64,000 nt of DNA from Pantoea agglomerans (GCF_020149765.1 NZ_CP083809.1:1116001-1180000), one strand, 5' to 3'. Counted from the stretch's first letter, positions 42,842 through 51,584 are shown. Program-made: numbers and translations. Notes: generated by a model from the sequence alone, not told the origin.

Positions 42842-43621
42842 ATGAGCATGACACTCATGACTCAGGCTATGAGCATCAAAGTAGGAAATCCCATCCGAAA
42901 GCTGGTGCTGATCAAGCTTGCAGACAATGCCAATGATAAAGGCGAGTGCTGGCCTTCCTATCAGCATATTGCTGACCAGTGCGAAATCGGACGGTCCACA
43001 GTAAAAGCCCACATCAGGGCTCTGGAGGAAATGGGGCTAGTACGACGTGAGTATCGTAAGAATGGAGACTTCAATCAGTCAAATCTCTTCCATCTCACAT
43101 TCGATAAATTAACCCAAAGCGCTAAAGCCAGTAGTGGGGCAAATAATGACCTAGGGCAGGATTTGACCGAGGGGGTAGGGCAAATCATAACCGGGGTGGG
43201 TCAGAATCTGACCGAGGGTGGGGCAGGAGTTGTCCCAGGGGGTGGGGCAGGAGCTGCCCCCAGAACCAGTCACTTTTTTGAACCAGTCATAGAATCTCAA
43301 AACATAACACCCGCCGCTGACGCGACGTACGTGACGAAAACGGGCTTATCTCGTTACGCTTTCGAAGGCAGGGTGGTGAAGCTGAACCACGCAGACTTTG
43401 CATCGTGGCAAAAACTCTACTCGAGCGTTGATTTGCTCTATGAGCTGCAGAAACTCGACATTGAGTTTTCACATGAGCGGCCAAAAAGCTGGTTTATCAC
43501 AGCCAGCCAGAAGCTCAGCTACCAGAACAAACAGGCTGCACGGCGGGGCCAGCTACCGGCTGAGGATACAAGCCAGCCACACTGGAATGATCTCAGCGAG
43601 TGGGAGAATAATTTCATATGA
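42842..43621 (+). CDS. Phage replication initiator, O-type, with HTH
   Basis: The 259-residue protein has an N-terminal winged HTH (residues 15-85: LADNANDKGECWPSYQHIAD, IGRSTVKAHIRALEEMGLVR) that should bind the iterons. A low-complexity Gly/Thr-rich linker follows (residues 98-145), encoded by the iteron DNA itself, and then a C-terminal part that would recruit P and DnaB. GGAG lies 7 nt before the ATG. Its end overlaps the P gene by 4 bp. The layout equals lambda O, whose gene also contains ori. Confidence 0.85.
   Translation: MSMTLMTQAMSIKVGNPIRKLVLIKLADNANDKGECWPSYQHIADQCEIGRSTVKAHIRALEEMGLVRREYRKNGDFNQSNLFHLTFDKLTQSAKASSGANNDLGQDLTEGVGQIITGVGQNLTEGGAGVVPGGGAGAAPRTSHFFEPVIESQNITPAADATYVTKTGLSRYAFEGRVVKLNHADFASWQKLYSSVDLLYELQKLDIEFSHERPKSWFITASQKLSYQNKQAARRGQLPAEDTSQPHWNDLSEWENNFI
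43135..43261. other. Phage replication origin: iterons inside the O gene
   Basis: About six imperfect palindromic units of the pattern GGGCA-N3..6-TGACC repeat at a spacing of 21-24 bp, for example GGGCAGGATTTGACC, GGGTCAGAATCTGACC and GGGGCAGGAGCTGCCCC. Their position within the central O coding region equals lambda ori. Confidence 0.72.
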
Positions 43622-44325
43622 CGAATCGTGTAGCAGTTTACGATGACCTGCAGCAAAGCAAGGGGCCCGGCATGGATGGTATCAGCGCTCGGCCGGACAA
43701 TCGTGGTTTCAACTCAACTGCGGAGCAGTTGGTGGACACACTCTTCAGTAGTCTGAAGCTGGTCTTTCCCGCTTCCATCAGCACGATTCTAAAAGAACCC
43801 AGGGATGAAGCAGCAGCGAAACGCCAATGGGTTGCCGCGTTCGTCGAAAACGGCATTACCTCTAAACAGCAGCTATCAGCAGGGATGAAGCGAGCACGTG
43901 CCAGCGGTTCACCGTTCTGGCCATCACCTGGGCAGTTCATCAGCTGGTGCAGGGACGGTGAAAATGGCGCTGCAGGCTTGCCGGATGAAAATACGCTTTA
44001 TGACATGGTTATGCGCTACAGTGCACGCCGCGGTCTATATAACTCTCCAGAAGCCTATCCGTGGCAAGCCAATGCGCACTACTGGTTGGTAACAGGCCTG
44101 TACAGCATGATGCGCGCGCAAGGGCTGACGGAGCAGGAGCTAAGCATGAAGTGTCGCAGTGAATTGCGTAAGATGGCTGCACGTATCCAGTCTGGTGAGT
44201 TGATTCCGCCACCCCGCGCTCAGGTTGAGAAGCTATACGTGCCAGCCAGTACCGAAAGGGCAGTGGCACATATCAGGCAGTTGAAGGCTTTGCTCAAAGC
44301 AAATGGCACAAAGCGCCGGAGTTAA
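43618..44325 (+). CDS. Phage replication protein P
   Basis: The 235-residue protein has the P-type layout: FNSTAEQLVDTLFSSLKLVF near the start, RQWVAAFVENGI, then FWPSPGQFISWCRDGE and a C-terminal LYVPASTERAVAHIRQLKAL. P loads the host helicase DnaB at the O-bound origin. It is coupled to O by a 4 bp overlap. A diverged and broken relative lies 2.5 kb downstream (46818-47262). Confidence 0.88.
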   Translation: MTNRVAVYDDLQQSKGPGMDGISARPDNRGFNSTAEQLVDTLFSSLKLVFPASISTILKEPRDEAAAKRQWVAAFVENGITSKQQLSAGMKRARASGSPFWPSPGQFISWCRDGENGAAGLPDENTLYDMVMRYSARRGLYNSPEAYPWQANAHYWLVTGLYSMMRAQGLTEQELSMKCRSELRKMAARIQSGELIPPPRAQVEKLYVPASTERAVAHIRQLKALLKANGTKRRS

Positions 44326-44545
44326 CTTCCTGTATGGGCGATAAGCGGACCTTCGACCCCATGAGCTGTATTTTTACTGCACCCGTTCTGGTGCATGAAA
44401 GACATAGGCTGGAGGTCAAATCTCCGTATATAACCGTAATCAGGTTCTTCATTTACACAAAGTTCGATCCTTGCTATATCTTATCTCGAATCGGCGGGCA
44501 TTCTGGCCTCTCCAGTCAGCTCTAGCGCTTATAAAGGGTACCGTA

Positions 44546-44809
44546 ATGAATAAGACCCACTCCGTTCCGGAAATTTATAATCCTGATGTGCCGTATGCAG
44601 TAAAATGCGAGATCGTGACACAGTTGTGCCGGGTACTCGCTCACCATAAAAAAATGGCTCCAGGCGATCTGAGAAGGTATCTTCTGGAGAAAACGCACGT
44701 TGATTTCGAAAAACTTTATGATAATCCGGTTGGATTACTCCTGCTGTATGAGTATCTGTACTCTCAACGCCCCTCTGCTTGTTCCGAAGTTAAAGAAAAC
44801 TATCACTGA
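44546..44809 (+). CDS. Hypothetical prophage protein
   Basis: The ATG at 44546, with AAGGG 8 nt upstream, gives 87 residues: MNKTHSVPEIYNPDVPYAVK, followed by a helical part (QLCRVLAHHKKMAPGDLRRY) and KLYDNPVGLLLLYEYLY. No family recognised. It lies after P, in the position of nin-region genes. Confidence 0.5.
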   Translation: MNKTHSVPEIYNPDVPYAVKCEIVTQLCRVLAHHKKMAPGDLRRYLLEKTHVDFEKLYDNPVGLLLLYEYLYSQRPSACSEVKENYH

Positions 44810-44949
44810 GATTAGCCTCCACCAGACAGGGCATTTTCAGCCCACTCGGCCCACAAAATCCTGTGTTACCGGCAGACATAGCTGGTTCAGTGTTGTCTAA
44901 TTTTTGCACAAAGCAGGCCAATGCTTGCCAGTCCGTGGATGGGTACGGA

Positions 44950-46551
44950 TCAGAGTATCAGCGTGTCTCCGCACAGGTAGGCAAGACTGCTGATGAAGGA
45001 TGAGACGGGAAGCTTTTTCTTTAGCGGAAAGTTGATTAGCTTGAGCCCATTAAGAAGGTGCACGTCGCAACGCCCCTCTGCGCTATGCAGAAACAGCCTG
45101 TCTATATGTCGGGCAGCGTAGTCGCGGCATCGTTCACGGTTGCGCCTGTCGGCCAGGTTCAGTGCGGCAATCCACTCTCTGGAACCTGCTACACCTCTGC
45201 TTCTGAGGGCGCGAAGCTTCAGTTCACCCGCCCGTAGCTCTTTGCTCAGTTCCCGCACCTTCATGGCCAGCTCAGGAACGTCCGGCGCAATCTGAAGCGC
45301 GGCGATAAGCCGGTTGATGCTCATATTGAGTTCGACCAGCCGGCTTTCTAGCCGACTGGCGGTGCCCACTACGGTTCCGTTTGCCTGCAGCATATCCATG
45401 CTGCACAGCAGGACGTCCACCAGCGCAGCATCAACGTGATCGCGGCGTATGGCCGGCTCGTTGCAGCGCTTCAGCCGCCTCATTGGACAGGCGTAATAGC
45501 CCCGGCCCTTTTTGTCGACGCTGGTCAAAATGATGGAATGCCCGCACGTTCCGCAGTACATCAGGGATCTGAAAATATTAATGAGATAAGGATTGTCGCT
45601 GACGCCAGGGTTACCGAATCGGGCGAGACGGACGCTCTGCACGTCGTGGAACAGTTTGTCCGGAACCACCTGAGGAAAATACCCGCTGATTTCGCTTACT
45701 CCTTTTGCCATCGTCTGATAAGACGGAGTAAACGTGCCTGTCAGGGCCTTGTTGCCAAGCAGACTTTCAATGGTGCTGGGATTCCATCGCCCAATTTCCC
45801 CCGTCAAGGTTGGAACGCCGCGTTCATTGAGCGTTTTCGTGATGCCATTCAGTGAGGAGCCTTTAAGTCTGAGCCTGAATATCACATTAATGGTTCTGGC
45901 ATGTTCTTCAATCAGCTCAAACTTCTCACCGTCAGGCGAAACAGTCAGCCAGCGCGGGCAGCTGCGCGTAATGAGCTTTCCGGTTGCCGCCGCATCTTCC
46001 CGTTTTTTCTGCCAGGCCGCACGCATGCGTCGTGACTTCGTCTCGCTCTCTTCATTCGCTCGTTGTGCGATGAGGATAGCTTTAATGAGGATATAAGGGT
46101 CATCAAGCGAATCGATGCAGTAGTGAGTATGATCACACAGCGTGACTACTTCGACGCCGGACCGCAGGATGCTCCTCAGCCGTTCGGTGGCATCGCTGAT
46201 TTTTTCACGTGAAAGCCTGTCCAGGCTCTCTACCAGAAGAACGGTTCCTGCAGCAATGTACCCGTGCTCTACTGCGTCCAGGAAATCGTAAAGCGCGCCG
46301 CGGGTAGCGTTCATACCGCTGTAAGCACTGAGCCCCAGATCCTGGTAGGTTGTGTCATCGAGCTCATAATCCGGATGCTGGGACAACCACTCAGAAATGA
46401 GCGCGTTCTGACGACGCAGGGAGTCACCGTACTGCTGGGAAGCATTTGAAAATCTTACATAGGCTATGGCTTTTTTATCATGATGACCTCCCTCATATCG
46501 TGACAGCATGACACTTGTGTCGCTCAGGTTATGTGAAGGCTGGCACACCAT
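44950..46551 (-). CDS. Large serine recombinase (recombinase family protein)
   Basis: The open frame gives 533 residues; homology starts at about residue 27 (AIAYVRFSNASQQYGDSLRR, catalytic Ser in RFS). The resolvase domain runs to about residue 165, then the Recombinase domain (GITKTLNERGVPTL) and a zinc ribbon (YCGTCGHSI then YACPMRRLKRC), and a coiled coil from about 395. Such enzymes integrate or excise DNA at short att sites. The best ribosome site (GGAGG) leads to an ATG at 46479 that is out of frame by one base because an A run has six bases, so expression may need slippage or the in-frame ATG at 46509. It stands mid-prophage, not next to an att site. Confidence 0.85.
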   Translation of the reverse strand: MVCQPSHNLSDTSVMLSRYEGGHHDKKAIAYVRFSNASQQYGDSLRRQNALISEWLSQHPDYELDDTTYQDLGLSAYSGMNATRGALYDFLDAVEHGYIAAGTVLLVESLDRLSREKISDATERLRSILRSGVEVVTLCDHTHYCIDSLDDPYILIKAILIAQRANEESETKSRRMRAAWQKKREDAAATGKLITRSCPRWLTVSPDGEKFELIEEHARTINVIFRLRLKGSSLNGITKTLNERGVPTLTGEIGRWNPSTIESLLGNKALTGTFTPSYQTMAKGVSEISGYFPQVVPDKLFHDVQSVRLARFGNPGVSDNPYLINIFRSLMYCGTCGHSIILTSVDKKGRGYYACPMRRLKRCNEPAIRRDHVDAALVDVLLCSMDMLQANGTVVGTASRLESRLVELNMSINRLIAALQIAPDVPELAMKVRELSKELRAGELKLRALRSRGVAGSREWIAALNLADRRNRERCRDYAARHIDRLFLHSAEGRCDVHLLNGLKLINFPLKKKLPVSSFISSLAYLCGDTLIL

Positions 46552-46817
46552 TAGTTTTAATGGTCGGGCATTTCATCGTTAAGGATTGCCTTACAGGCGA
46601 GGGGGAACTTCTCTCTCTCTGCACGGCTTAAAGAACGCTGGTTCACGAAGGCGGGCACCGACATTGTAAGCGGTTTCTTACATGACGACTGAAGTCGTTC
46701 TACGGTGGAGCCGGATCATTAACTTTTAGCTTCAAATTCTTTTGAAAGGTTGGAAGACGGGAGCTAGCCAAACGTAAGTGGCCAATGCGATCGGTTCGAA
46801 ACGGTGACTTCCGGCTG
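46552..46817. other. Spacer upstream of the serine recombinase, no gene seen
   Basis: It carries mixed-composition sequence with no open frame that I would call. Its right part grades into the decayed P-like gene. A recombination boundary between two phage lineages probably lies here. Confidence 0.4.
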
Positions 46818-47262
46818 CAATGAAATGAGCGCGCACCAGCGGTTCGCCGTTCTGGCCCTCACCGGATGAGTTTATCCAGTGGTGAAAACGAGACGATTAA
46901 AGTGCTGTCGGCTTGCCGGATGAAGACGAGCTCTACGACATGGTAATGAAATACTGCGCCCGACGGGGCCTGTATAAAACTCCTGAAAAATATCCCTGGA
47001 AGACTAACGCGGATTACTGGATGGTCACGAGCCTGTACAGCACGATGCGCGCGCAAGGGCTTTCTGAGCAGGAGCTGCGTCTGAAGTGTCGCAGAGAACT
47101 GCAGAGAATGGCCATGCGCATTTAGTTTGGCGAGCAGATTCCGCCACCTCGCCCTCAGGGTGAGAAGCTATATGTGCCAACCAGCACCGAAAGAGCGCTA
47201 GTTCACGTGGCGCGCATGAAGACGCTTATCAAATCGAAAGAAGTTCCGGATGGCGAAAGTGA
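46818..47262 (+). pseudogene. Decayed second replication P gene fragment
   Basis: It aligns along its length with the last 150 codons of the P gene at 43618, with roughly three quarters of bases matching by eye: ASGSPFWPSP-like start, LPDEDELYDMVMKYCARRGL, PWKTNADYWMVTSLYSTMRA, then PTSTERALVHVARMKTL. The reading frame is interrupted by a TAG at 47122 and a frameshift near 46905, and the N-terminal half is absent. It is a remnant from another phage of the same family, not a simple copy of the intact gene. Confidence 0.85.
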
Positions 47263-47309
47263 CATAGCTCATCTCGGAGCAGTCGCACTAAGAGCAGGCC
47301 CGCCAGATA

Positions 47310-47483
47310 ATGCTGGCGGTTATCAGTCTTGCCAAAAAGCCGGTAATGCCCTCAGAGGAATATCAGGACTGGCTACTTGCGATCAGCATGCTGGCACGCG
47401 AAGTGCACGACACGATTGTTGACGTCGAATCCGATAAAAGCAGCCTTGAGCCTGTTCAGATTACTGAATGTCGCGCACTTTGA
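47310..47483 (+). CDS. Short prophage ORF, possibly a remnant
   Basis: 57 codons from ATG 47310 (MLAVISLAKKPVMPSEEYQD) with a hydrophilic helical body (LAREVHDTIVDVESDKSS). There is no strong ribosome site and the region just upstream is decayed, so it may be the tail of a lost nin-region gene. Confidence 0.3.
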   Translation: MLAVISLAKKPVMPSEEYQDWLLAISMLAREVHDTIVDVESDKSSLEPVQITECRAL

Positions 47484-47889
47484 CGATCAGAGGGGAATCG
47501 GTTCTGACATGTACAGTTGGCCTTTAAACTGGCTCAGCGGCTGATGGTGGAGCGAAAGGTTTGAGGGCAGGGACGGTACAAAGTGATGTTAACATCATAT
47601 CAGATACAGGCTATAAGATTCTGTGAGAGGCCTGCAGTAGCAAGATACAGTTCAAAATTTCCACCATAGGAGAAAGGGGGACTATCGGCTACATATTTAA
47701 GCCGTTGAATTTAATTAATAAATTTTCTTAAAATCATTATTATGCGTTAGCTTAGCATTTTTGATGTGTTCAAAAAGAGGATGAATGGAATGACGCTTTT
47801 AAAGGTAATCCTTCTACAAAATGCATACCCAGCTTTTGCAAACAATAATCCATTGGATTACAATGGGCACTAATGAATGGAGGTATTGT
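47484..47889. other. 406-bp leader of the AT-rich cargo operon
   Basis: The GC content falls abruptly after about 47650. No gene is seen. It should contain the promoter of the cargo operon, which was not pinned down. Confidence 0.4.
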
Positions 47890-48543
47890 ATGAGTGAAGA
47901 GTTCATAAAAGAAATGACTGCTGAACACATTAAAAGTATGAGGATGAAAACAGGACTAACCCAAGAAGAGTTTTGCGAACATTTTGGTCTAAATCTCAAT
48001 ACCTTTCGTCATTGGGAAAGAGGTGACCGCAAACCTACAGGTTCATCATTGGTTCTTTTGAACATGATCGAAAGTTCTGGACATGAGGTTCTGAAGATCC
48101 TTAACGGTGTAAAGAAGACCGAGGGGCATATGTCTGATGGAAAGAGTTTGCTGATTGATATTTTTGAACGAAGGAAATTTCTAACGCTTGAGGATTATAT
48201 TTCTTCTAATGAATTTAATATTGAAACTATTCCTCCTTTATTAAGGGCTAATGGTTTTCCATATGTTAAGGCGTATGAACAAAGTAATAGTGTTATTTTC
48301 ATGGCGGGGTATGAATTAAATACTCTTAAGGAGGTTTTGAAAGTCGATATGAGAAAAAAATCATATTGTGGTGATTTTAAAAAAATTATTGATAAAACTT
48401 ATTTAGTTGCCTATGCCCTTGAGCAAGATTTACGTGATGCTGTTTTTTGGTCTCCAGCAATGAGAAAAGAACGTGTAGAAAATATTTTGAAAGAAATTGA
48501 TGTTGATAGTGAATTTTATAATAATGTATTAAGGAATTGGTAA
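47890..48543 (+). CDS. XRE-type HTH protein with novel C-terminal domain (cargo operon gene 1)
   Basis: The ATG at 47890 follows GGAGGT by 6 nt and gives 217 residues. Residues 8-65 are an XRE/HigA-like HTH (IKSMRMKTGLTQEEFCEHFG, LNTFRHWERGDRKPTG). Residues 80-217 form an acidic and basic mixed helical domain unknown to me, beginning MSDGKSLLIDIFERRKFLTL. That methionine (48130) has its own ribosome site GAGGGG, so the C-terminal domain could also be made alone. Only 1 bp separates it from the kinase gene. It probably regulates the operon or acts as its sensor. Confidence 0.75.
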   Translation: MSEEFIKEMTAEHIKSMRMKTGLTQEEFCEHFGLNLNTFRHWERGDRKPTGSSLVLLNMIESSGHEVLKILNGVKKTEGHMSDGKSLLIDIFERRKFLTLEDYISSNEFNIETIPPLLRANGFPYVKAYEQSNSVIFMAGYELNTLKEVLKVDMRKKSYCGDFKKIIDKTYLVAYALEQDLRDAVFWSPAMRKERVENILKEIDVDSEFYNNVLRNW

Positions 48544-48544
48544 A

Positions 48545-49222
48545 ATGAAGGGTAAGTTAATAAGTTTCGAAGGTATTGATGGGAGCGGTAAAGGAACGCA
48601 ATCCACACTTCTGCACGAAAAATTAAAAAAAATAGGAGTAGATTCAATACTTTTTAGCTTCCCTTGCTATGACAAAACTTTTTTTGGAAAAGAAATAGGC
48701 GCTTTTTTACGAGGGGAATTTGGCGGTATAGATGAAGTTCATCCTAAACTTGCTTCAATACTTTATGCAATGGATCGCTATGAAATGCGAGATAGCATAT
48801 TAAGCAGCTTGGAAGATGATAAAATTGTTATTTGTGATCGATATATAGATTCAAATATTGCTCATCAAGCATCGAAACTTCCTGGTGGCGAAAAAAAAGA
48901 ATTCATAAAATGGATTGAAGAACTTGAGTATGGTTTTAATAAAATGCCTTCTCCGGATATTACATTCTTTCTGGACGTGCCCATTGAGGTTTCTAGAGAA
49001 TTAGTGTTAAAAAAACAGAAAAGGAATTATACTGATTCTTCTGAAGATATACATGAAAAAGCCCATGGTTATCTCCAAAAAGTGTATGAGGCATATCTGG
49101 CTATAGATTATGGTAAAAGATGGCAAAAAATCGAATGTTGCAACGGTTTAATTATGAAACATCCTGAAGAAATTAATGAGAATGTTATGGATATTCTGAA
49201 CATGGAATTAATAATAAAATGA
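48545..49222 (+). CDS. Thymidylate-kinase-like nucleotide kinase (cargo operon gene 2)
   Basis: The 225-residue protein has the P-loop FEGIDGSGKGTQSTLL (residues 8-23), the DR-x motif VICDRYIDSNIAHQ at about 96-109, FFLDVPIEVSRELV near 141-154 and a LID-like KKQKRNYTD segment. Thymidylate kinases phosphorylate dTMP to dTDP. A host tmk is essential and elsewhere, so this copy likely has a special role. GC is far below the host level. It overlaps the next gene by 4 bp. Confidence 0.85.
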   Translation: MKGKLISFEGIDGSGKGTQSTLLHEKLKKIGVDSILFSFPCYDKTFFGKEIGAFLRGEFGGIDEVHPKLASILYAMDRYEMRDSILSSLEDDKIVICDRYIDSNIAHQASKLPGGEKKEFIKWIEELEYGFNKMPSPDITFFLDVPIEVSRELVLKKQKRNYTDSSEDIHEKAHGYLQKVYEAYLAIDYGKRWQKIECCNGLIMKHPEEINENVMDILNMELIIK

Positions 49223-50139
49223 ATGAAATTCTTAGCAAGCGACATACTAGAAATTTTTTCTATAGCGCTGTAGTAATTGGTGCCGTTTTAATCTTATTAA
49301 TAAGGTTTTTTTTACTACCTATTAAATTTCCTGAAACAACTTCAACTTTTGGCAGTTTTTTGGCTTTATTGCTTAATGGAGTAGTAACGTCACTAATAGT
49401 GACAACAATAGTAGGTTCATTCCTCTATTGGGTTCTGCCGGAGTCACTGAACAATTCGAAAATAGAAATAGAGGCGCAATCTGCTCTAAAAGATATGTTT
49501 CAGAGCGCATTTTCATCATCCGAAATTTGGTACTATAAAGGAGGGTGCGGTCGTTACTTTAGAACCAAAACGTTACCAGAGTTAGCACGTGCAGCTCGTG
49601 AGAAAAGTCAATCAAGAGAAATATTGGTTGTTATTCTTGACCCCACTAACGATGATGTATGTAAAAAACATGCTATCTACAGAAGTGGCATGGCTTCTCA
49701 ACAATTAGAAAAAAATAAATGGGATTTATCTATGGTACAAGCAGAGCTGTTTGCTACCATAGTTTCAACAGTTGTTACTCAAGTGCAAGAACCACTGCTA
49801 AGAATAAGTATTTCCTTGTGCCCTCATTATTCATCGTTCAGAATTGATTTGTCAGATAAATATGCTGTGATCACAAAAGAAGATAGGAATGCGCCAGCAA
49901 TAATTTGTCATAAGGGGTCTTATTTCTACAATTCTTATAAAGACGAAGTTATTCTCTCTTTGAATCAGTCTAGTCCGTTAACTAAAATTAAAGAGGCAAA
50001 TTTTAGAATTAGTGATATAAATGCCTTAGAAGTGAAGAGCGTATTGAGTGAACTTAATATTCACCATGCTTCTTTAGATAGCAATATGCTTGAGAAAATT
50101 GCAAAAATATGTCGGGAGAATGATAATCCTTATGTATGA
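49219..50139 (+). CDS. Two-helix membrane protein with cytosolic domain of unknown fold (cargo operon gene 3)
   Basis: The 306-residue protein has two transmembrane helices at about residues 13-34 and 46-70 (a hairpin with both ends cytosolic), then a soluble domain of about 230 residues. Recognisable elements are SSEIWYYKGGCGRYFRTKTL, SREILVVILDPTND and a late LSDKYAVITKEDRNAP; the spacing resembles the core of PLD-like or nucleotide-binding sensor domains, but no HKD motif is present. A membrane-anchored effector is the natural guess by analogy with other phage-carried immune operons. It overlaps both neighbours. Confidence 0.65.
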   Translation: MNEILSKRHTRNFFYSAVVIGAVLILLIRFFLLPIKFPETTSTFGSFLALLLNGVVTSLIVTTIVGSFLYWVLPESLNNSKIEIEAQSALKDMFQSAFSSSEIWYYKGGCGRYFRTKTLPELARAAREKSQSREILVVILDPTNDDVCKKHAIYRSGMASQQLEKNKWDLSMVQAELFATIVSTVVTQVQEPLLRISISLCPHYSSFRIDLSDKYAVITKEDRNAPAIICHKGSYFYNSYKDEVILSLNQSSPLTKIKEANFRISDINALEVKSVLSELNIHHASLDSNMLEKIAKICRENDNPYV

Positions 50140-50794
50140 TTTTCTGAAAGAAGTCTATGATAAACTATTGGGTGAAAAAGAGTTGAGCCCTAAGAATATA
50201 CTTGATTTTATCATAGAAAACTATGAATGCTTTGAGCCAAACTGGCATGCTTTAGGATTTATTCATTGCAAGCTTCTTGATTTTGGGAGCGGATCTTTAA
50301 GGCTACATTTTTGGTCAGATAAATTAAAGCATGCTGATGAGCAGCTCGAAAAAATTCATGATCATCTATTTTCTCTTAAAATTTACGTTATATCTGGGAA
50401 GATTAAAAATGAAGTTTTTGTAGTTTCGGAAGCAACTAGTAAAAAGTTTACACACTATGCTTATACTGTTAAGTATGGTGAGGGATACTCGTATCTAATC
50501 CCAAGTGATAATTATTTTTATGACGTTAGTACATCAAGTGAAGAAATAACAGCTAGTGGTGAATATTATGGTATAAATTCGTCAAGCTTTCATCGATCAA
50601 ATTTGACTAATGAAGGGTTTGCTTTAACTCTTGTTGCTACTTATGAACACTTAAAAAAAGAGCCTATTACCTTATCGACTATTGAAAATGAGAGTTACAA
50701 GTATCGTAAATTCTTACCATATGACAAAGTTGAGTGGCGTAGAATTCTTATGGAATGTCGTGATGGACTCACTGAGAATATTAGGGCTGATTAA
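50132..50794 (+). CDS. Cupin-like protein (cargo operon gene 4)
   Basis: The ATG at 50132 lies inside the end of gene 3 (8 bp overlap); an alternative in-frame ATG is at 50120. About 220 residues. The centre has EKIHDHLFSLKIYVISGKIK, a His-x-His cupin metal motif with the following beta strand, and later EYYGINSSSFHRSNLTNEGF with the third His, as in Fe- or Zn-cupins such as thiol dioxygenases. A catalytic or small-molecule-binding role is likely. It is the last gene of the AT-rich operon. Confidence 0.6.
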   Translation: MYDFLKEVYDKLLGEKELSPKNILDFIIENYECFEPNWHALGFIHCKLLDFGSGSLRLHFWSDKLKHADEQLEKIHDHLFSLKIYVISGKIKNEVFVVSEATSKKFTHYAYTVKYGEGYSYLIPSDNYFYDVSTSSEEITASGEYYGINSSSFHRSNLTNEGFALTLVATYEHLKKEPITLSTIENESYKYRKFLPYDKVEWRRILMECRDGLTENIRAD

Positions 50795-51076
50795 AGCAAC
50801 CCCCCTTATAGCTCGGTTATTATGGAAGCACGTATGGTAACATCAATCAGGGATGACATCCATCTGGTTTAAGATGGAGGTGCTGGCTTGTTGTCTATAA
50901 GAGAAATTGTCTCGCAGCTAGATGACAGTCAAGGATTAATCCGCAAACGCTCAAAGTGCCATGACTGCCAGTGAAATTAAGAAGCAAAAATTGAAAGCCA
51001 TTCTGATGATCTAGTACGCAATCAGATGGCTGTTTTGAGATCTTGTCGGACTTCAGCAAACGTCACTATTTACTTT
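50795..51076. other. Boundary region after the cargo operon
   Basis: The GC content rises again. There are only short broken frames, and no terminator strong enough to name. It probably marks the right edge of the cargo insertion. Confidence 0.4.
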
Positions 51077-51451
51077 TTAACTGCCTCTGCTCACGCCGGT
51101 ATATTTTGTTCTCAACAGGCGTGAGTGGCCTGTAGATCCCGAACGGTATGAGACTGCCTGCGCTGAAGACTCATTTGCGGTAAAACGGCGATCGCAGTCC
51201 AGCTCCACAACATTGAGTTCAGCCATCATCCTGACATACTCTCTCAGCATATTTTCCTTAAATCTGAACCAACCTTTTCTTCCTTCAAGGGCGGGAATAA
51301 TTACCTTACCGTAATCATCTGTTTTCAGTTTTAAAAACTGCCGGTCAAACTGTTTACTCTCAAGCTGACTGTAGCCACGCGCTTCACAAATGTGACTGTA
51401 CGAGAAGAAGATGGTTTTCTTTTCCCGCTGCAAATAGCCAGAGTCGGTCAT
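51077..51451 (-). CDS. Hypothetical prophage protein
   Basis: 124 residues: MTDSGYLQREKKTIFFSYSH, then a helical basic body (LESKQFDRQFLKLKTDDYGK, KENMLREYVRMMAELNVVEL). The last 35 residues look less ordered. No family recognised. It is opposite in strand to the cargo operon and most late genes, and may be an independent moron. Confidence 0.45.
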   Translation of the reverse strand: MTDSGYLQREKKTIFFSYSHICEARGYSQLESKQFDRQFLKLKTDDYGKVIIPALEGRKGWFRFKENMLREYVRMMAELNVVELDCDRRFTANESSAQAVSYRSGSTGHSRLLRTKYTGVSRGS

Positions 51452-51584
51452 AACCCATCATCGCTGGATGAAGCATCATGACTTGCAGACCCGTTCAGAC
51501 AACCCCTGAATAAAAACCCTCAAAACCGTAAATTCAGAGTGGTGTATACATATCGGTCACAGAAAAGAGCCCGTATTGATTGGT

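Noticed and set aside
43135..43261. Possible CRISPR-like repeat
   Set aside because: Repeats are short, imperfect, palindromic and inside the O coding frame; they are replication iterons.
50795..51076. Remnant of a transposase gene
   Set aside because: Short broken frames only; no DDE or HTH motif could be traced.
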